The notes: generated from the sequence alone by a model not told the origin. A stretch of 64,000 bases of DNA from Actinomycetota bacterium (GCA_016870975.1 VGAE01000002.1:1-64000); one strand, 5' to 3'. Counted from the first letter of the stretch, positions 36,184 to 46,931 are shown. Program-made: numbers and translations.

Positions 36184-37445
36184 TACCTGGGATAGGCCGG
36201 AAACTTTGAAGTCAATGCGCTTACTTCCTTTTTAATTGCGGCGGCCTTTCCTTCATCTACGCCATCTCTGATTGCGCGCGAAATCAAGGAGGCAATCTCA
36301 GGCATCTCACTCGTTTTCATTCCCTGAGTAGTTACCGCAGGAGTTCCAACTCTTATTCCGCTGGTTACTGCGGGTGTTTCTGGATCGTATGGAATTGCAT
36401 TCTTATTTAATGTAATTCCAGATTTACCGCATCTATCATCTGCAACTTTGCCTGTTACTCCGGTACTTCTGACATCGATTAGAGCCAGATGCGTATCTGT
36501 TCCTCCAGATACCGCTCGCATTCCCTCTTTCTCTAGCGCGCTTGCTAGAGCTCTGGCATTTTCAATTACCTGTTTTGCGTAAGCTTGATAAGCAGGTTGA
36601 AGGCATTCTCTAAGTGCTACCGCTTTCGCTGCGACCGCGTTCATAGCGGGGCCGCCTTGCATTCCAGGAAATACGGCTTTATCAACGGCGGCGGCATGCT
36701 CGGCTTTAGCCAGAATCATTCCGCCCCTTGGGCCGCGAAGAACTTTATGAGTCGTGAAGGAGACGACATCTGCATAAGGAACCGGCGAAGGAATTGCCTT
36801 ACCTGCGACGAGGCCAATGAAGTGCGCCGCATCTACCCACATGATTGCGTCAACTTCATCGCAAATCTCGCGAATCTTCTTAAAGTCAATCAATCTTGGG
36901 TATGCGGTAGCTCCTGAACAAATCATTCTCGGCTTTACCCGCTTAGCAGTTTCGCTCAGTTCATCGTAATCAATTAGTTCATCTTCACTTCGAACCCCGT
37001 AGGATTCAATATTGAACCATTTGCCGGAGAAATTAACTTTGGAACCATGAGTGAGATGGCCACCGTGCGGTAGCGACATCGCAAGAACGGTATCGCCTGG
37101 TTTTGTGAAAGCTAGATAGACCGCAACATTTGCACTTGCGCCAGAATGCGGTTGGAGATTTGCGTGCTCGGCTCCAAATAATTCTTTGGCACGCTCAATT
37201 CCGATTATTTCAACTTTATCTACTTCTTCGCACCCACCGTAATAACGCTTTCCTGGATAGCCTTCCGCATACTTATTAGAGAGCGTAGATCCCATCGCAG
37301 CCAGAACAGCCGGTGACGTTAAATTCTCACTTGCGATTAACTGAAGATTTGTTCTTAAGCGGGCCAGTTCTGACAATAAAACTTCTGCAATATCTGGATC
37401 TTGTGAACTTAACGCATCGAAGTCTGGTCCGTAGAACTCGGTCAT
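36183..37445 (-). CDS. glyA: Serine hydroxymethyltransferase
   Basis: 420 residues, PLP enzyme interconverting serine and glycine with tetrahydrofolate. PLP lysine in SFTTHKVLRGPRGG; NLQPHSGASANVAVY and MWVDAAHFIGLVAG are typical. It stands between tsaC and wecA. TAGGAT, whose TAG is the tsaC stop, lies six bases before ATG 37445, so glyA may have its own leaderless promoter inside the operon. Confidence 0.97.
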   Translation of the reverse strand: MTEFYGPDFDALSSQDPDIAEVLLSELARLRTNLQLIASENLTSPAVLAAMGSTLSNKYAEGYPGKRYYGGCEEVDKVEIIGIERAKELFGAEHANLQPHSGASANVAVYLAFTKPGDTVLAMSLPHGGHLTHGSKVNFSGKWFNIESYGVRSEDELIDYDELSETAKRVKPRMICSGATAYPRLIDFKKIREICDEVDAIMWVDAAHFIGLVAGKAIPSPVPYADVVSFTTHKVLRGPRGGMILAKAEHAAAVDKAVFPGMQGGPAMNAVAAKAVALRECLQPAYQAYAKQVIENARALASALEKEGMRAVSGGTDTHLALIDVRSTGVTGKVADDRCGKSGITLNKNAIPYDPETPAVTSGIRVGTPAVTTQGMKTSEMPEIASLISRAIRDGVDEGKAAAIKKEVSALTSKFPAYPR

Positions 37446-37451
37446 ACTGGA

Positions 37452-37457
37452 ATCCTA
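37452..37457 (-). promoter_or_regulatory. -10 hexamer TAGGAT of glyA, overlapping the tsaC stop codon
   Basis: Minus strand TAGGAT, six bases (TCCAGT), ATG 37445. The first three bases are the TAG stop of tsaC. Confidence 0.5.
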
Positions 37458-38102
37458 AGCCGGAATTGCGATATTTGGAGTGACAGTTCGAAGTTCTTCG
37501 AGAGAAATTGCTCCCTGACGCACCAGCGTGAGCCCATCAGATTTAACTGAGATAATTGTAGATGGCGGGCCGTCCGGCAATTCACCGGCATCAAAGAAAA
37601 ATGCATAGTCCGCATCGAGTGCCGGGAAGAGTCGACCTTTTCGATTAGGCGGGGTTCCAGTTCTACTAGCTGAAGCCACGGCGAGCGGTCCAGTTGCTAA
37701 CGCGACTTCCCGGAGAAAATCAGAAGAGGGAACGCGGAGCGCAATTTCTTCGAGAGAGCGACCATCACCTAGATCCCAAACTAAACCTTGTGCTGGAGCG
37801 ATCTTTAGCGTTAGTAAACCTGGCCAGAATTTTTCACATAAAATCTTAGTGGTATTTCCAAATTCGTTTGTTACACCAGTAGCCGTTTTGATATCGCCAA
37901 CGATAACTTGTGCAGCTACACCGCGGTCATCACCACGCATAATATGCATCTTTTTTACCGCACCATGATTAAATGCATCTGCGACAAATACATACCCATG
38001 CTCTAATGGCGCAATTAAAAGTTTACCTTCGCGAAGCGCATTACTTGCGCTTAAGATTTGTGAATCTCTCTGTTTCAAATCTAGTTTCAGAGTCTCAGCC
38101 AT
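37455..38102 (-). CDS. Sua5/YciO/YrdC family protein, diverged TsaC
   Basis: 215 residues. The family makes threonylcarbamoyl-AMP for t6A37 of tRNAs. Conserved text remains: FWPGLLTLKI, ALRVPSSDFLREVALATGPL, PPSTIISVKSDGLTLVRQGA. Two signature segments are altered: the PTDTVYGLGADAF-type strand reads APLEHGYVFVADAF, and the KxRxxxxP motif is MRGDDRGVAA; SANxSG reads SASRTG. Synteny with Rv1301 between prmC and wecA supports orthology, but activity is uncertain. Confidence 0.8.
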   Translation of the reverse strand: MAETLKLDLKQRDSQILSASNALREGKLLIAPLEHGYVFVADAFNHGAVKKMHIMRGDDRGVAAQVIVGDIKTATGVTNEFGNTTKILCEKFWPGLLTLKIAPAQGLVWDLGDGRSLEEIALRVPSSDFLREVALATGPLAVASASRTGTPPNRKGRLFPALDADYAFFFDAGELPDGPPSTIISVKSDGLTLVRQGAISLEELRTVTPNIAIPA

Positions 38103-38979
38103 TTGACACCGATCTTGCTAATCTTCTTGCTGAAATCCATCGAGGTCTTTGATTTAGATCATTAAAAGAAACCAAATCATTGAAATCAAGATTAATCTTC
38201 TCTGCGAGGGCCGCTAATTGGGTTTCATGATGTTCCATCAATAACAAACCCCTATTTTTGAGAATTCGACTAGCAGCATCGATAAAAGCAAATGGAGCAT
38301 CAAGGCCATCTCTGCCTCCGTATAAAGAGGTAATTGGTTCATAACTCAGCTCTTTTGGCAGATCAATTCCTATCTTCAGTTCGCTAGGAATATACGGTGG
38401 ATTGGCAATCACTAGATCACATTTCACATCTGGTAGCGCAGTTTCAACTCGACTTTCGACAACACGCACATCGACTTCATATTTAGCGATATTTTGTTTT
38501 AGCCAAGATAACGCCTCAGACTCACTTTCGACCGCAACTACCTGCACGGGCATTCCTCGCAGCTCTGCCTCAAAAGCGATGGAAATCGCAATTGCGCCGC
38601 TTCCAGATCCGAGATCCACAATAGAAGTCGGTTGCTGACTCCAATTGAGCGCCGCCTGAATCCGCTCGATTTCAACTAGAGCGGCATCTACGAGAAGTTC
38701 CGTCTCAGGTCTTGGAATCAAAACGCCTGGACCAACTTGAAAATCTAAATACCGAAATGGCGCGGCACCCGTTAAATACTGGAGCGGAATTCCCTTGAGC
38801 CGCTCCTCCAACAATTCTTCAAATTCCCTCTCTTGATCTGAACTAAATTCAAATTCACGCGCATGAAGTTGCATTCGCTCAACGCCTAAAATGTAGGCGA
38901 CGATGTGCTCAGCATCTGAAGTTGGAATATTTATATCTTTAAATAGTTCTCGAGCAGCTCTTAATTTCTCCTTCAGCAT
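38095..38979 (-). CDS. prmC: Peptide chain release factor N5-glutamine methyltransferase
   Basis: 294 residues. Methylates the GGQ glutamine of release factors. SAM-binding VDLGSGSGAIAISIAF and catalytic NPPYIP are present, with PLQYLTGAAPFRYLDFQVG in the N-terminal helical domain. ATG 38979 (MLKEKLRAARELF) was chosen: it lies one base after the prfA stop and follows AGAGG; a TTG at 39024 would extend far into prfA. Sits next to its substrate gene prfA. Confidence 0.95.
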   Translation of the reverse strand: MLKEKLRAARELFKDINIPTSDAEHIVAYILGVERMQLHAREFEFSSDQEREFEELLEERLKGIPLQYLTGAAPFRYLDFQVGPGVLIPRPETELLVDAALVEIERIQAALNWSQQPTSIVDLGSGSGAIAISIAFEAELRGMPVQVVAVESESEALSWLKQNIAKYEVDVRVVESRVETALPDVKCDLVIANPPYIPSELKIGIDLPKELSYEPITSLYGGRDGLDAPFAFIDAASRILKNRGLLLMEHHETQLAALAEKINLDFNDLVSFNDLNQRPRWISARRLARSVSNG

Positions 38980-38980
38980 C

Positions 38981-40066
38981 TCAAGCCTCTGCTGCCGCCA
39001 ATCTTTCTGATTTATCAGCTTCAAGTAAGGCGCCGATTACCTCATCTAATTCGCCATTTAATACCGCATCAAGATTATTAGCTTTGAAATTTACTCGATG
39101 ATCAGTCAATCTGTTCTCTGGAAAGTTATATGTACGAATTCTTTCAGATCGATCAACGGTTCGGACCTGGCTCTTACGTGTTGCAGCCGCTTCAGCATCG
39201 GCAGCTTCTTGGGCTGCGGCTAAGAGGCGCGCTCGCAAAATTCTTAGTGCCGATTCTTTATTCTGTAATTGGCTCTTCTCATTTTGACATGAGACAACTA
39301 TGCCGGTTGGAAGGTGAGTAATTCGAACCGCTGAATCAGTTGTATTAACGCTCTGGCCGCCGGGTCCAGAAGAGCGATAAACATCAATTCTCAACTCATT
39401 CATATTTATCTGGACATCTATCTCTTCGGCTTCCGGAAGCACAAGTACGCCAGCGGCCGATGTGTGAATTCGCCCTTGTGATTCAGTCTCGGGAACGCGC
39501 TGCACGCGATGAACTCCGCCTTCAAATTTCAACTTTGCAAAAGGAGCGCTCGCCGGATTGGAATTTCCCCGAGATTTAACTGCGACTGAGACATCTTTAT
39601 AGCCACCAAGATCACTCTCGGTTGCATCAATAATTTCAGTCCTCCAGCCTTGGCGTTCGGCATATCGCAGATACATTCGCAATAAGTTTCCAGCAAAGAG
39701 CGCTGACTCATCTCCCCCTGCACCGGATTTAATCTCCAAAATCACATCTCGATCATCATTGGGATCTTTCGGCAATAACAATTCTTCTAGTTCAACCGCC
39801 GCTTGTTGTAATTCTGCTTGGAGACTCGGAATTTCAGAGGCGAAGTCAGGATCATCAGCTAACTCCTCGGCTGCCTTTAAATTATCTTCACACTTCTTAA
39901 ATTTTCGATAACCAGCGATGATCGGTCCAAGTTGAGCATATTTCTTACCAAGTTGCCGAGCTTTTCCTTGATCGGCGTGAATTGCTGGATCAGCCATCTG
40001 GGTTTCCAAGCTTTCATACTCACGGAGAATTTCCGGCATGCTCGCAAATCTCTCTTGCTTACTCAT
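38981..40066 (-). CDS. prfA: Peptide chain release factor 1
   Basis: 361 residues. Recognises UAA/UAG and triggers peptide release. GGQ in [32 protein letters not shown] before it, and the PxT-type stop-codon loop region upstream. ATG 40066 follows AGGAGGT at four to six bases; a GTG two codons upstream lies within that site. Confidence 0.97.
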   Translation of the reverse strand: MSKQERFASMPEILREYESLETQMADPAIHADQGKARQLGKKYAQLGPIIAGYRKFKKCEDNLKAAEELADDPDFASEIPSLQAELQQAAVELEELLLPKDPNDDRDVILEIKSGAGGDESALFAGNLLRMYLRYAERQGWRTEIIDATESDLGGYKDVSVAVKSRGNSNPASAPFAKLKFEGGVHRVQRVPETESQGRIHTSAAGVLVLPEAEEIDVQINMNELRIDVYRSSGPGGQSVNTTDSAVRITHLPTGIVVSCQNEKSQLQNKESALRILRARLLAAAQEAADAEAAATRKSQVRTVDRSERIRTYNFPENRLTDHRVNFKANNLDAVLNGELDEVIGALLEADKSERLAAAEA

Positions 40067-40120
40067 CTTCACCTCCTAATACCTTCAGTTTCAATACCCT
40101 CAAATACCAAGTAAACAAAT

Positions 40121-40157
40121 GAAGACCGGCACCCCAAAGAAGGGGTATTCGGTCTTC
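40121..40157 (-). terminator. Intrinsic terminator after rpmE
   Basis: GAAGACCG (40121-40128) and CGGTCTTC (40150-40157) pair; inside, CCCC pairs with GGGG around AAAGAA. Read on the minus strand the stem is followed by ATTTGTTT. It lies between rpmE and prfA. Confidence 0.7.
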
Positions 40158-40167
40158 TTTAAGAAAG

Positions 40168-40395
40168 CTACTTCTTATTTGACTTAGAACTTGCCTTTGT
40201 TAATCGCTCTTGGAATTTAGCAACTCGACCACCGGTATCGAGAATTCGTTGCTTGCCGGTATAGAACGGATGGCAGACAGAGCAGACTTCAACGAAAAGT
40301 GAGCCAGACTCAATTGTGGAGCGAGTTTGAAATGTCTCGCCGCAACCGCAGGTGACGGTCGTCGCCACATAATTTGGATGTATCTCGTTCCTCAT
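40168..40395 (-). CDS. rpmE: 50S ribosomal protein L31, zinc-binding form
   Basis: 75 residues. Zinc ligands CGC (after VATTVT) and CSVC followed by HPFYTGKQR show the C+ type of L31. Basic C-terminus. ATG 40395 follows AGGAG at about seven bases. Located between rho and prfA as in mycobacteria. Confidence 0.98.
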   Translation of the reverse strand: MRNEIHPNYVATTVTCGCGETFQTRSTIESGSLFVEVCSVCHPFYTGKQRILDTGGRVAKFQERLTKASSKSNKK

Positions 40396-40415
40396 TTACT
40401 TCTCCTTGTGGTTTC

Positions 40416-40462
40416 GCTGGGCCGGAAAGCCGGTGAACCAGCAGAGCGTTAGGTTACCTAAC
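40416..40462 (-). promoter_or_regulatory. Hairpin region in the rpmE leader (candidate L31 autoregulatory element)
   Basis: Two elements lie between rho and rpmE: GCTGG-G-CCGG...CCGG...CCAGC (40416-40442, about 9 paired bases around AAAG) and the palindrome GTTAGGT-T-ACCTAAC (40448-40462). Leaders regulated by L31 itself are known upstream of rpmE in Actinobacteria; whether this one belongs to that class needs a covariance search. Part may instead end rho transcription. Confidence 0.45.
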
Positions 40463-40476
40463 CAAGTTAGAAAGGG

Positions 40477-42027
40477 CTAATTTCCGTTCTGGTCTGGACC
40501 AACGGTGGTCTTCTGGACTTGCATCAAGAATTCTACGTTGGACTTGGTCCCCTTCATCTTCTCGAGTAAGAGTTCAAGGGCTTGTTGTGAATCAAGAGCA
40601 TGGAGAACTCGACGAAGTTTCCAGACGATATTTAATTCTTCTGGACCCATCAAGATTTCTTCTTTACGAGTACCTGAAGCATCAACATCGACCGCTGGGA
40701 AAATTCGCTTATCGGCAAACTTACGATCTAGTTTTAATTCCATATTTCCAGTGCCTTTGAATTCTTCAAAGATAACTTCATCCATCTTCGAACCAGTCTC
40801 AACAAGAGCCGTTGCCAGAATAGTCAGCGATCCACCATCTTCGATATTTCGGGCAGCTCCAAAGAACTTCTTTGGTGGGTAAAGTGCCGCTGAATCAACG
40901 CCACCGGAGAGAATTCGACCAGAGGCTGGCGCTGCAATGTTGTAAGCGCGACCAAGTCGAGTTATCGAATCAAGAAGTACAACAACATCGTGTCCTAATT
41001 CGACTAGGCGTTTGGCGCGTTCGATAGCAAGTTCAGCTACTGAAGTGTGGTCATCAGCAGGTCGGTCGAATGTAGATGCAATAACTTCACCCTTTACCGA
41101 GCGTTGCATATCGGTAACTTCTTCGGGGCGTTCATCAACCAAAACAACCATTAGATGGCATTCTGGATTGTTGGTTGTAATTGCATTGGCAATCGATTGC
41201 AGAACCATGGTCTTACCGGCTTTAGGCGGAGACACAATTAAGCCACGTTGACCTTTTCCAATTGGTGAGATCAAATCAATCACGCGAGTTGTCAGAATAT
41301 TTGGTTCAGTTTCAAGTCTTAATCGTTCCTGCGGATATAGCGGAACTAACTTGGAGAATTCGACGCGATCTCGTGTGGTTTCTGGATCATTGCCGTTGAC
41401 AGTGTCAACACGAACCAGCGCATTAAATTTCTCTCTACGTTCACCCTCTCGTGGCTGGCGAACCTGTCCGGTTACAACATCGCCTTTACGAAGTCCGTTA
41501 CGTCTTACCTGTTGAAGGGAGACATAGACGTCATTCGGTCCTGGCAGATATCCGCCAGTTCTAATGAAGGCATAATTTTCCAATATATCTAGAAGACCTC
41601 CGACAGGAATCAAAACATCATCCTCAGATATAACTATCTCTCGATCGCGCTCGCGACCACGATCACGGTTTCGGTCACGGCCTCGATGACGATCACGTCG
41701 CCATTCACGATCTCCACGATCTTCCTGGTTCTCGTTGGTGGACGTGTTGGCGCCCTGTGCGCCATCTTTTTCATCATCTTTCATTTCTTCATCCTCTTCT
41801 GAATTCTTACGACGCTGTGAGCGAGCGGCTCGACGTGCCTCACGTTCGGCACGAGCGGCTTCACGGTTTGCTGCTTGTAAATCTGAGATCGCTTGGACAA
41901 GGTCAGGCTTCTTTAGATCAGTTGCGCCTTCAATGCCAAGGTTTGCCGCAATCTTCCGAAGATCAGGAAGGAGCATTGCCGAAAGATCTCCGGCTTCTCT
42001 GCGAGCACGGGTGCTGGTATCTGCCAT
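40477..42027 (-). CDS. rho: Transcription termination factor Rho
   Basis: 516 residues against about 420 in E. coli. A Rho_N domain (about 15-50) is followed by a very charged stretch, about residues 58-132, rich in Arg, Asp and Glu ([20 protein letters not shown]), the low-complexity insertion typical of actinobacterial Rho. Then the RNA-binding cold-shock fold ([20 protein letters not shown]) and the ATPase with P-loop SPPKAGKT and Walker [13 protein letters not shown]. Starts at ATG 42027. Confidence 0.97.
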   Translation of the reverse strand: MADTSTRARREAGDLSAMLLPDLRKIAANLGIEGATDLKKPDLVQAISDLQAANREAARAEREARRAARSQRRKNSEEDEEMKDDEKDGAQGANTSTNENQEDRGDREWRRDRHRGRDRNRDRGRERDREIVISEDDVLIPVGGLLDILENYAFIRTGGYLPGPNDVYVSLQQVRRNGLRKGDVVTGQVRQPREGERREKFNALVRVDTVNGNDPETTRDRVEFSKLVPLYPQERLRLETEPNILTTRVIDLISPIGKGQRGLIVSPPKAGKTMVLQSIANAITTNNPECHLMVVLVDERPEEVTDMQRSVKGEVIASTFDRPADDHTSVAELAIERAKRLVELGHDVVVLLDSITRLGRAYNIAAPASGRILSGGVDSAALYPPKKFFGAARNIEDGGSLTILATALVETGSKMDEVIFEEFKGTGNMELKLDRKFADKRIFPAVDVDASGTRKEEILMGPEELNIVWKLRRVLHALDSQQALELLLEKMKGTKSNVEFLMQVQKTTVGPDQNGN

Positions 42028-42246
42028 GGTCTTGCTTGCTACTTTCTTTTAATTTTGATTTGTTTACTAAGTGATTGTTGCGGATTCTGTTTTGAGAGCC
42101 TCGCCTCTGCTGATTAATTTCTTTGGGATCGAAATTTCTTCCGCGTCCCGCTTTGGATTTAGAGACCAGAGAGGATTGTTGGCTCACTTACCGCCGTACC
42201 CCACAAAGGTATCAGTTATCCCGGGAACTCCGCAAAACCGAGGGAA

Positions 42247-43194
42247 TTATGCGTTGGAGGTGATAGCTCCGGATGGGGAGATCTCGACATCTATCGGTCG
42301 GAAGCTATCCCCCGCACTTCTAATAATGTCATCATGTTCTGCAGCCGAACTGTTGTGAAGAACTAGTACTGAAGGTCCAGCTCCTGAGATAACTGCAGCT
42401 ACACCTGCGCCTCGTAATTTGTTGACAAGATCAACCGACTTTGGCATTGCTTCGCGGCGATATTTCTGGTGCAAGAAATCTTCGGTCGCTGCAAATAGTA
42501 GATCTGGTCGTACCGATAGCGCATGAACAAGTAACGCAGCTCTTCCAGAGTTCTTTGTGGCATCTTGATGAGAAATATTTTCTGGAAGGAGTTTACGAGC
42601 CTTACCCGTTGAGAGTTGAGAATTTGGTACTAAAAGAAGAGCTCGGATAGAGGCATCGACCGAGAATCTGGCGGCACATCCAGTTGGCACGCCAACTCGA
42701 TCCTCCATCCAAGAGATTATTGCGCCGCCTAAAGCCGCTGCCGCAACATTATCGGGATGCCCCTCAAGATCCGTTGCAAGCGCAATCAAATCTTCATCGC
42801 TCATTAAAGAGTTTCCAGAAAGCACCAAAAAGCGAGCGAGATTAAGGCCGCCAACAATTGCGGCAGCTGATGAACCCAGGCCTCTGCCATGAGGAATCTG
42901 GTTTAGCGCCCGCAGTGCGATTCCGCGCGGTTTTCCACCCATAAATTCAAAGCCACGCATCATCGCTTTGATTACCAAATGTTTACCATCGCGCTTTACT
43001 TCTTCGGCTCCTTCGCCAGTTACATCAACATCAAAAAGTTCTTCATCAAGTATTTGTGCAACATAAATATCGCGCATCTCAAATGCGATCGCCAGTGCAT
43101 CAAAACCAGGACCTAAATTGGCGGCGGAAGCCGGCACTGTTACCTGAATTGGAGTCGCTTTATATGTGAGTCGGTCTTTAAATCCTCTTGCCAT
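42247..43194 (-). CDS. thrB: Homoserine kinase
   Basis: 315 residues, GHMP kinase. VTVPASAANLGPGFDALA is motif 1, IPHGRGLGSSAAAIVGG the ATP loop (motif 2) and AAVISGAGPSVLVL motif 3. Phosphorylates homoserine on the way to threonine. Last gene of the lysA-hom-thrC-thrB operon; ATG 43194 shares one base with the thrC stop. Confidence 0.97.
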   Translation of the reverse strand: MARGFKDRLTYKATPIQVTVPASAANLGPGFDALAIAFEMRDIYVAQILDEELFDVDVTGEGAEEVKRDGKHLVIKAMMRGFEFMGGKPRGIALRALNQIPHGRGLGSSAAAIVGGLNLARFLVLSGNSLMSDEDLIALATDLEGHPDNVAAAALGGAIISWMEDRVGVPTGCAARFSVDASIRALLLVPNSQLSTGKARKLLPENISHQDATKNSGRAALLVHALSVRPDLLFAATEDFLHQKYRREAMPKSVDLVNKLRGAGVAAVISGAGPSVLVLHNSSAAEHDDIIRSAGDSFRPIDVEISPSGAITSNA

Positions 43195-44273
43195 TAGCTC
43201 AATCCAATCACTTCAGCAGCCCGCTTAACATCAACCGGTACGACGACTGGAGCTGGCGCGCCATCCAAAACCCATTGGACATCCTTAAGCCCATTTCCAG
43301 TTACCGTGATAACGATTCGCTTGCCCTTTGGCAACTTATCTAAGGATTTATATTTTAAGAGGCCGGCGATTCCCGCAGCGCTAGATGGCTCAACAAAAAT
43401 TCCCTCTTTAGCTGAGACTGATCTGTAGGCAGCCAAAATTTCATCATCGGTCACCATATCTATCAAACCTCTTGATTCATCCCGTGCGGCGATGGCTTGT
43501 TGCCATGAAGCTGGATTGCCAATACGAATTGCAGTTGCGATTGTTTCTGGATTCTTTACAGGCGAGCCGCTTACCAGCGGCGCCGCGCCAGCTGCCTGAA
43601 ATCCCCACATTGCTGGAAGTGATTTGCTCCGTCCTAATTTTTGATACTCGAGATATCCCTTCCAATATGCCGTGACATTTCCAGCATTTCCAACTGGCAT
43701 AACATGAATATCGGGCGCTCCGCCTAGCGCATCAATAACCTCAAACGATGCGGTTTTCTGTCCTTCAATGCGAAAAGGATTAACAGAATTAACGAGAGAG
43801 ACTGGATACTTTTCTGATAACTCTCGCGCTAGCGTTAAACAGTCATCAAAATTGCCCTCTACCTGAAGTAGTTTGGCACCATGTGCAATTGCTTGCGCTA
43901 ACTTTCCCATCGCAATTTTTCCTTGTGGCACCAAGACAACCAGTGTCATTCCAGCCTTCACGGCATATGCAGCCGCACTTGCACTGGTATTTCCAGTTGA
44001 AGCGCAAATGACTGCACGCGCACCAGCTTCGGCAGCTTTGGAAATCGCCATAGTCATTCCGCGATCTTTAAATGATCCGGTGGGATTACTTCCCTCAACT
44101 TTTAACCAAATATCGTTTTCCAACATATCCGATAATTGGCAAGCAGAAACAAGAGGAGTCCCGCCTTCAAGAAGAGTGATTACCGGAGTTTTAGAGGTTA
44201 CAGGTAGATGTTTTCGGTATTCCGCGATAACTCCACGCCACTGGTGTGCGCCCCGAGGCTTCAATAGCCTCAT
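43194..44273 (-). CDS. thrC: Threonine synthase
   Basis: 359 residues, PLP enzyme converting phosphohomoserine to threonine. PLP lysine in [20 protein letters not shown]; glycine loop [14 protein letters not shown]. Class of short (about 350-residue) threonine synthases found in Actinobacteria. ATGA overlap with hom. Confidence 0.97.
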   Translation of the reverse strand: MRLLKPRGAHQWRGVIAEYRKHLPVTSKTPVITLLEGGTPLVSACQLSDMLENDIWLKVEGSNPTGSFKDRGMTMAISKAAEAGARAVICASTGNTSASAAAYAVKAGMTLVVLVPQGKIAMGKLAQAIAHGAKLLQVEGNFDDCLTLARELSEKYPVSLVNSVNPFRIEGQKTASFEVIDALGGAPDIHVMPVGNAGNVTAYWKGYLEYQKLGRSKSLPAMWGFQAAGAAPLVSGSPVKNPETIATAIRIGNPASWQQAIAARDESRGLIDMVTDDEILAAYRSVSAKEGIFVEPSSAAGIAGLLKYKSLDKLPKGKRIVITVTGNGLKDVQWVLDGAPAPVVVPVDVKRAAEVIGLS

Positions 44274-45568
44274 CGAGAATTGCCCTCTGCTCGAATAACA
44301 CTTTCAACACGTTTAACGACATCATTCTTTGCGAGAGCCGCAACAGTTGCGGCCAGTGAACCTTCGCTTGCTTGATGAGTCATCACGATCAGCTCCGCGC
44401 TAGCGTCGTGGCCAGATTGACGTACTGTCTCGATTGAAACTGAGTTTGAGGCAAAGATCTGGGCAATGGCAGCAAGAACTCCGGGCTTATCCACAACATC
44501 CATCCGAATTAAATATCGCGTTAAAACTTGACCACGGTCCGCAAATCGCAATTCAGCATAATCACTCTCACCATGGCCTTCGCCACCTCTTATTTTATTT
44601 CTTGCAATTGCAATTAAGTCTCCGAGAATTGCGCTAGCAGTAGGCGCTCCGCCAGCTCCTCTGCCATAGAACATCAGTTCTCCAGCCGATTCAGCTTCCA
44701 CAAAGATCGCATTAAATGAGCCACGCACCGCTGCGAGCGGGTGTTCTCTTGAGATCAAGGTCGGCTGAACGCGCACATTTATCTCACCCTTGTCATTAAT
44801 CTCAGCGATCGCAAGCAACTTAATTAAATGATCAATGTCGCGCGCAACAGCGATATCACGGGCGGAAATCTTTGTAATTCCTTCACAGGAAACATCTTTG
44901 ATGTTCACTCTTGTATGGAATGCAAGTCCTGCCAGAATCGCAGCTTTGGCGGCAGCGTCATGTCCCTCCACATCTGCAGTTGGATCGGCTTCTGCAAATC
45001 CAAGTTCTTGCGCCTCTCGTAAAGCAATGGCAAAATCGCTTCCAGATTCATCCATCTTTGTAAGAATAAAATTGGTTGTGCCATTAACGATACCCATTAC
45101 TCGATAGACGTGATCGCCAACAATTGATTCACGGAGTGGACGAAGAATCGGGATTGCGCCGCCGACGGCTGCTTCGTAATAAAGATCAACACCATTCTTA
45201 TCTGCGGCTTCAAAAAGTTCCGCTCCATGGTGCGCCAAGAGCGCTTTGTTGGCGGTTATCACTGCTTTGCCATTTCCGATTGCACTTAACAATAACTTTC
45301 TAGCCGGCTCAAGTCCTCCCATAACTTCAATAACAATGTCTATTTCAGGATCATTTACAACGGAATCCGCATCGGTGGTAAGCAAATTTGCCAGCACCTT
45401 GGCGCGATCTGTTTTCAGGTCACGCACTGCGATCTTCTTCAAAGTTAATTTCGCACCTGATCGTGCTGCAAAGTCTCCGGAATCTTCTAGTAAGAGGCGA
45501 CCGACTTGCGAGCCAACTACGCCGCAGCCGAGCATGCCAATGGTGAGCTCCTTCTTGGCATCACTCAA
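44270..45568 (-). CDS. hom: Homoserine dehydrogenase with ACT domain
   Basis: 432 residues. N-terminal Rossmann [16 protein letters not shown], catalytic [50 protein letters not shown], and a C-terminal ACT domain from about 350 ([20 protein letters not shown]) that likely mediates threonine feedback. The start codon is TTG 45568, overlapping the lysA stop as TTGA and preceded by GGAG inside lysA. Confidence 0.96.
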   Translation of the reverse strand: MSDAKKELTIGMLGCGVVGSQVGRLLLEDSGDFAARSGAKLTLKKIAVRDLKTDRAKVLANLLTTDADSVVNDPEIDIVIEVMGGLEPARKLLLSAIGNGKAVITANKALLAHHGAELFEAADKNGVDLYYEAAVGGAIPILRPLRESIVGDHVYRVMGIVNGTTNFILTKMDESGSDFAIALREAQELGFAEADPTADVEGHDAAAKAAILAGLAFHTRVNIKDVSCEGITKISARDIAVARDIDHLIKLLAIAEINDKGEINVRVQPTLISREHPLAAVRGSFNAIFVEAESAGELMFYGRGAGGAPTASAILGDLIAIARNKIRGGEGHGESDYAELRFADRGQVLTRYLIRMDVVDKPGVLAAIAQIFASNSVSIETVRQSGHDASAELIVMTHQASEGSLAATVAALAKNDVVKRVESVIRAEGNSR

Positions 45569-46929
45569 GATCGTTCTCCAATCGGTTTCGCGCCTTCTGC
45601 AATATCCAAGGCTAGAAGGTCTGAGGTAGTTTCGCTGCGAATTATGGTTCGAGCCATGCCTGATTGGACTGCAATCACACCAGGTCGTGGCACATGGTTG
45701 TAATTGCTCGCCATACTTCTTCCATAAGCGCCAGTAGCGGCTACTGCGATGAGATCGCCAGGCTCAACATCGCTGGGTAGCAAAATGCTATTAATAATCA
45801 CATCACCACTCTCGCAATGTTTACCAACAATTCGACAATCACGTTTCGTAGCAATTGAATCACGATTAGCTAACACGGCTGTGTAATCCGCGTCGTATAG
45901 AGAGGTACGAATGTTGTCACTCATTCCACCATCGACGGCAACATACAGTCGCGTTGCACCATCTTTTAGCTTAATCTCTTTGGTGGTTCCAACCTTATAT
46001 AAAGTGACCATGGCCGGCCCGATGATGGCTCTTCCTGGTTCAATCGAAAATCGGGCAATAGATAAACCTAATCTTTCGCAATTGGTGAGTACTACTTTGT
46101 GAATCTGTCGAAGAAGATTTCCAGGTGAGATCGGCTGGTCGGATTCGACGTACGCAATTCCAAACCCGCCACCAATAATTAACTCTGGAAGCTCTACTCT
46201 GTTTTCATCTTTATATCTCTTTAGAAATTCAAGAAGTTTTACCGCTGTGGCATCGAAAGCTTCGCTGGAAAATATCTGAGAGCCAATATGTGAATGTACG
46301 CCGACTAGTCTCAAGTTGGGAGATTTGGCAATCTCCGTTACTGCGCTCCACGCTGCTCCGCTTGCGATCGAGAAACCAAATTTCACATCTTCAATTGCCG
46401 TAGTTATGTACTCATGGGTATGCGCCTCAACTCCGGGATTTAGACGAATCACAATCTGCTGATTTTTACCTTGGAGTCCTGCCAAGCGAGAAACACGTTC
46501 AATCTCTTGCAGCGAATCGACCACAATAGTTGCAACACCATAATCGAGCGCCTGAGCGATTTCAGTTTCGGATTTGTTATTTCCATGCATTTCAATTCGT
46601 TCGCCTGGAAAATTAGCAGCAGCAACAACCGCAAGTTCGCCACCGGTACAAACGTCGATATTTAATCCGAGTTCCTTAATCATTTTGGCAACCTCAACAG
46701 AGACGAAGGCCTTTGCGGCGTAAAAAACATCGCCGGCATGCTCTTGGAAAGTCTCCTGAAGAGATTTCTGCCAAATCGTTGCTCGAGACTTTAAATCGCT
46801 CTCATCAAGTATAAATATTGGCGTACCAAATTTTGCCGCAATTGATGTAACCGAGCAACCGCCAATATTGATTTCGCCCTTAACTCGAGTAACACTATGC
46901 GGCCAAATTAGTGGATTTAAATCGCTCAT
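45565..46929 (-). CDS. lysA: Diaminopimelate decarboxylase
   Basis: 454 residues, fold-III PLP enzyme, last step of lysine synthesis. PLP lysine in VFYAAKAFVSVE, HSHIGSQIF, GGGFGIAY, SIEPGRAIIGPA, and the second-subunit CESGD and GAYGRSMASNYN segments are visible. Between argS (2-bp gap) and hom. Confidence 0.97.
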   Translation of the reverse strand: MSDLNPLIWPHSVTRVKGEINIGGCSVTSIAAKFGTPIFILDESDLKSRATIWQKSLQETFQEHAGDVFYAAKAFVSVEVAKMIKELGLNIDVCTGGELAVVAAANFPGERIEMHGNNKSETEIAQALDYGVATIVVDSLQEIERVSRLAGLQGKNQQIVIRLNPGVEAHTHEYITTAIEDVKFGFSIASGAAWSAVTEIAKSPNLRLVGVHSHIGSQIFSSEAFDATAVKLLEFLKRYKDENRVELPELIIGGGFGIAYVESDQPISPGNLLRQIHKVVLTNCERLGLSIARFSIEPGRAIIGPAMVTLYKVGTTKEIKLKDGATRLYVAVDGGMSDNIRTSLYDADYTAVLANRDSIATKRDCRIVGKHCESGDVIINSILLPSDVEPGDLIAVAATGAYGRSMASNYNHVPRPGVIAVQSGMARTIIRSETTSDLLALDIAEGAKPIGERS

Positions 46930-46931
46930 AA

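Noticed and set aside
41640-41710. Repeated CGATCACG-like sequence in rho, considered as a DNA repeat array
   Set aside because: It encodes the Arg/Asp low-complexity segment of Rho, normal for Actinobacteria.
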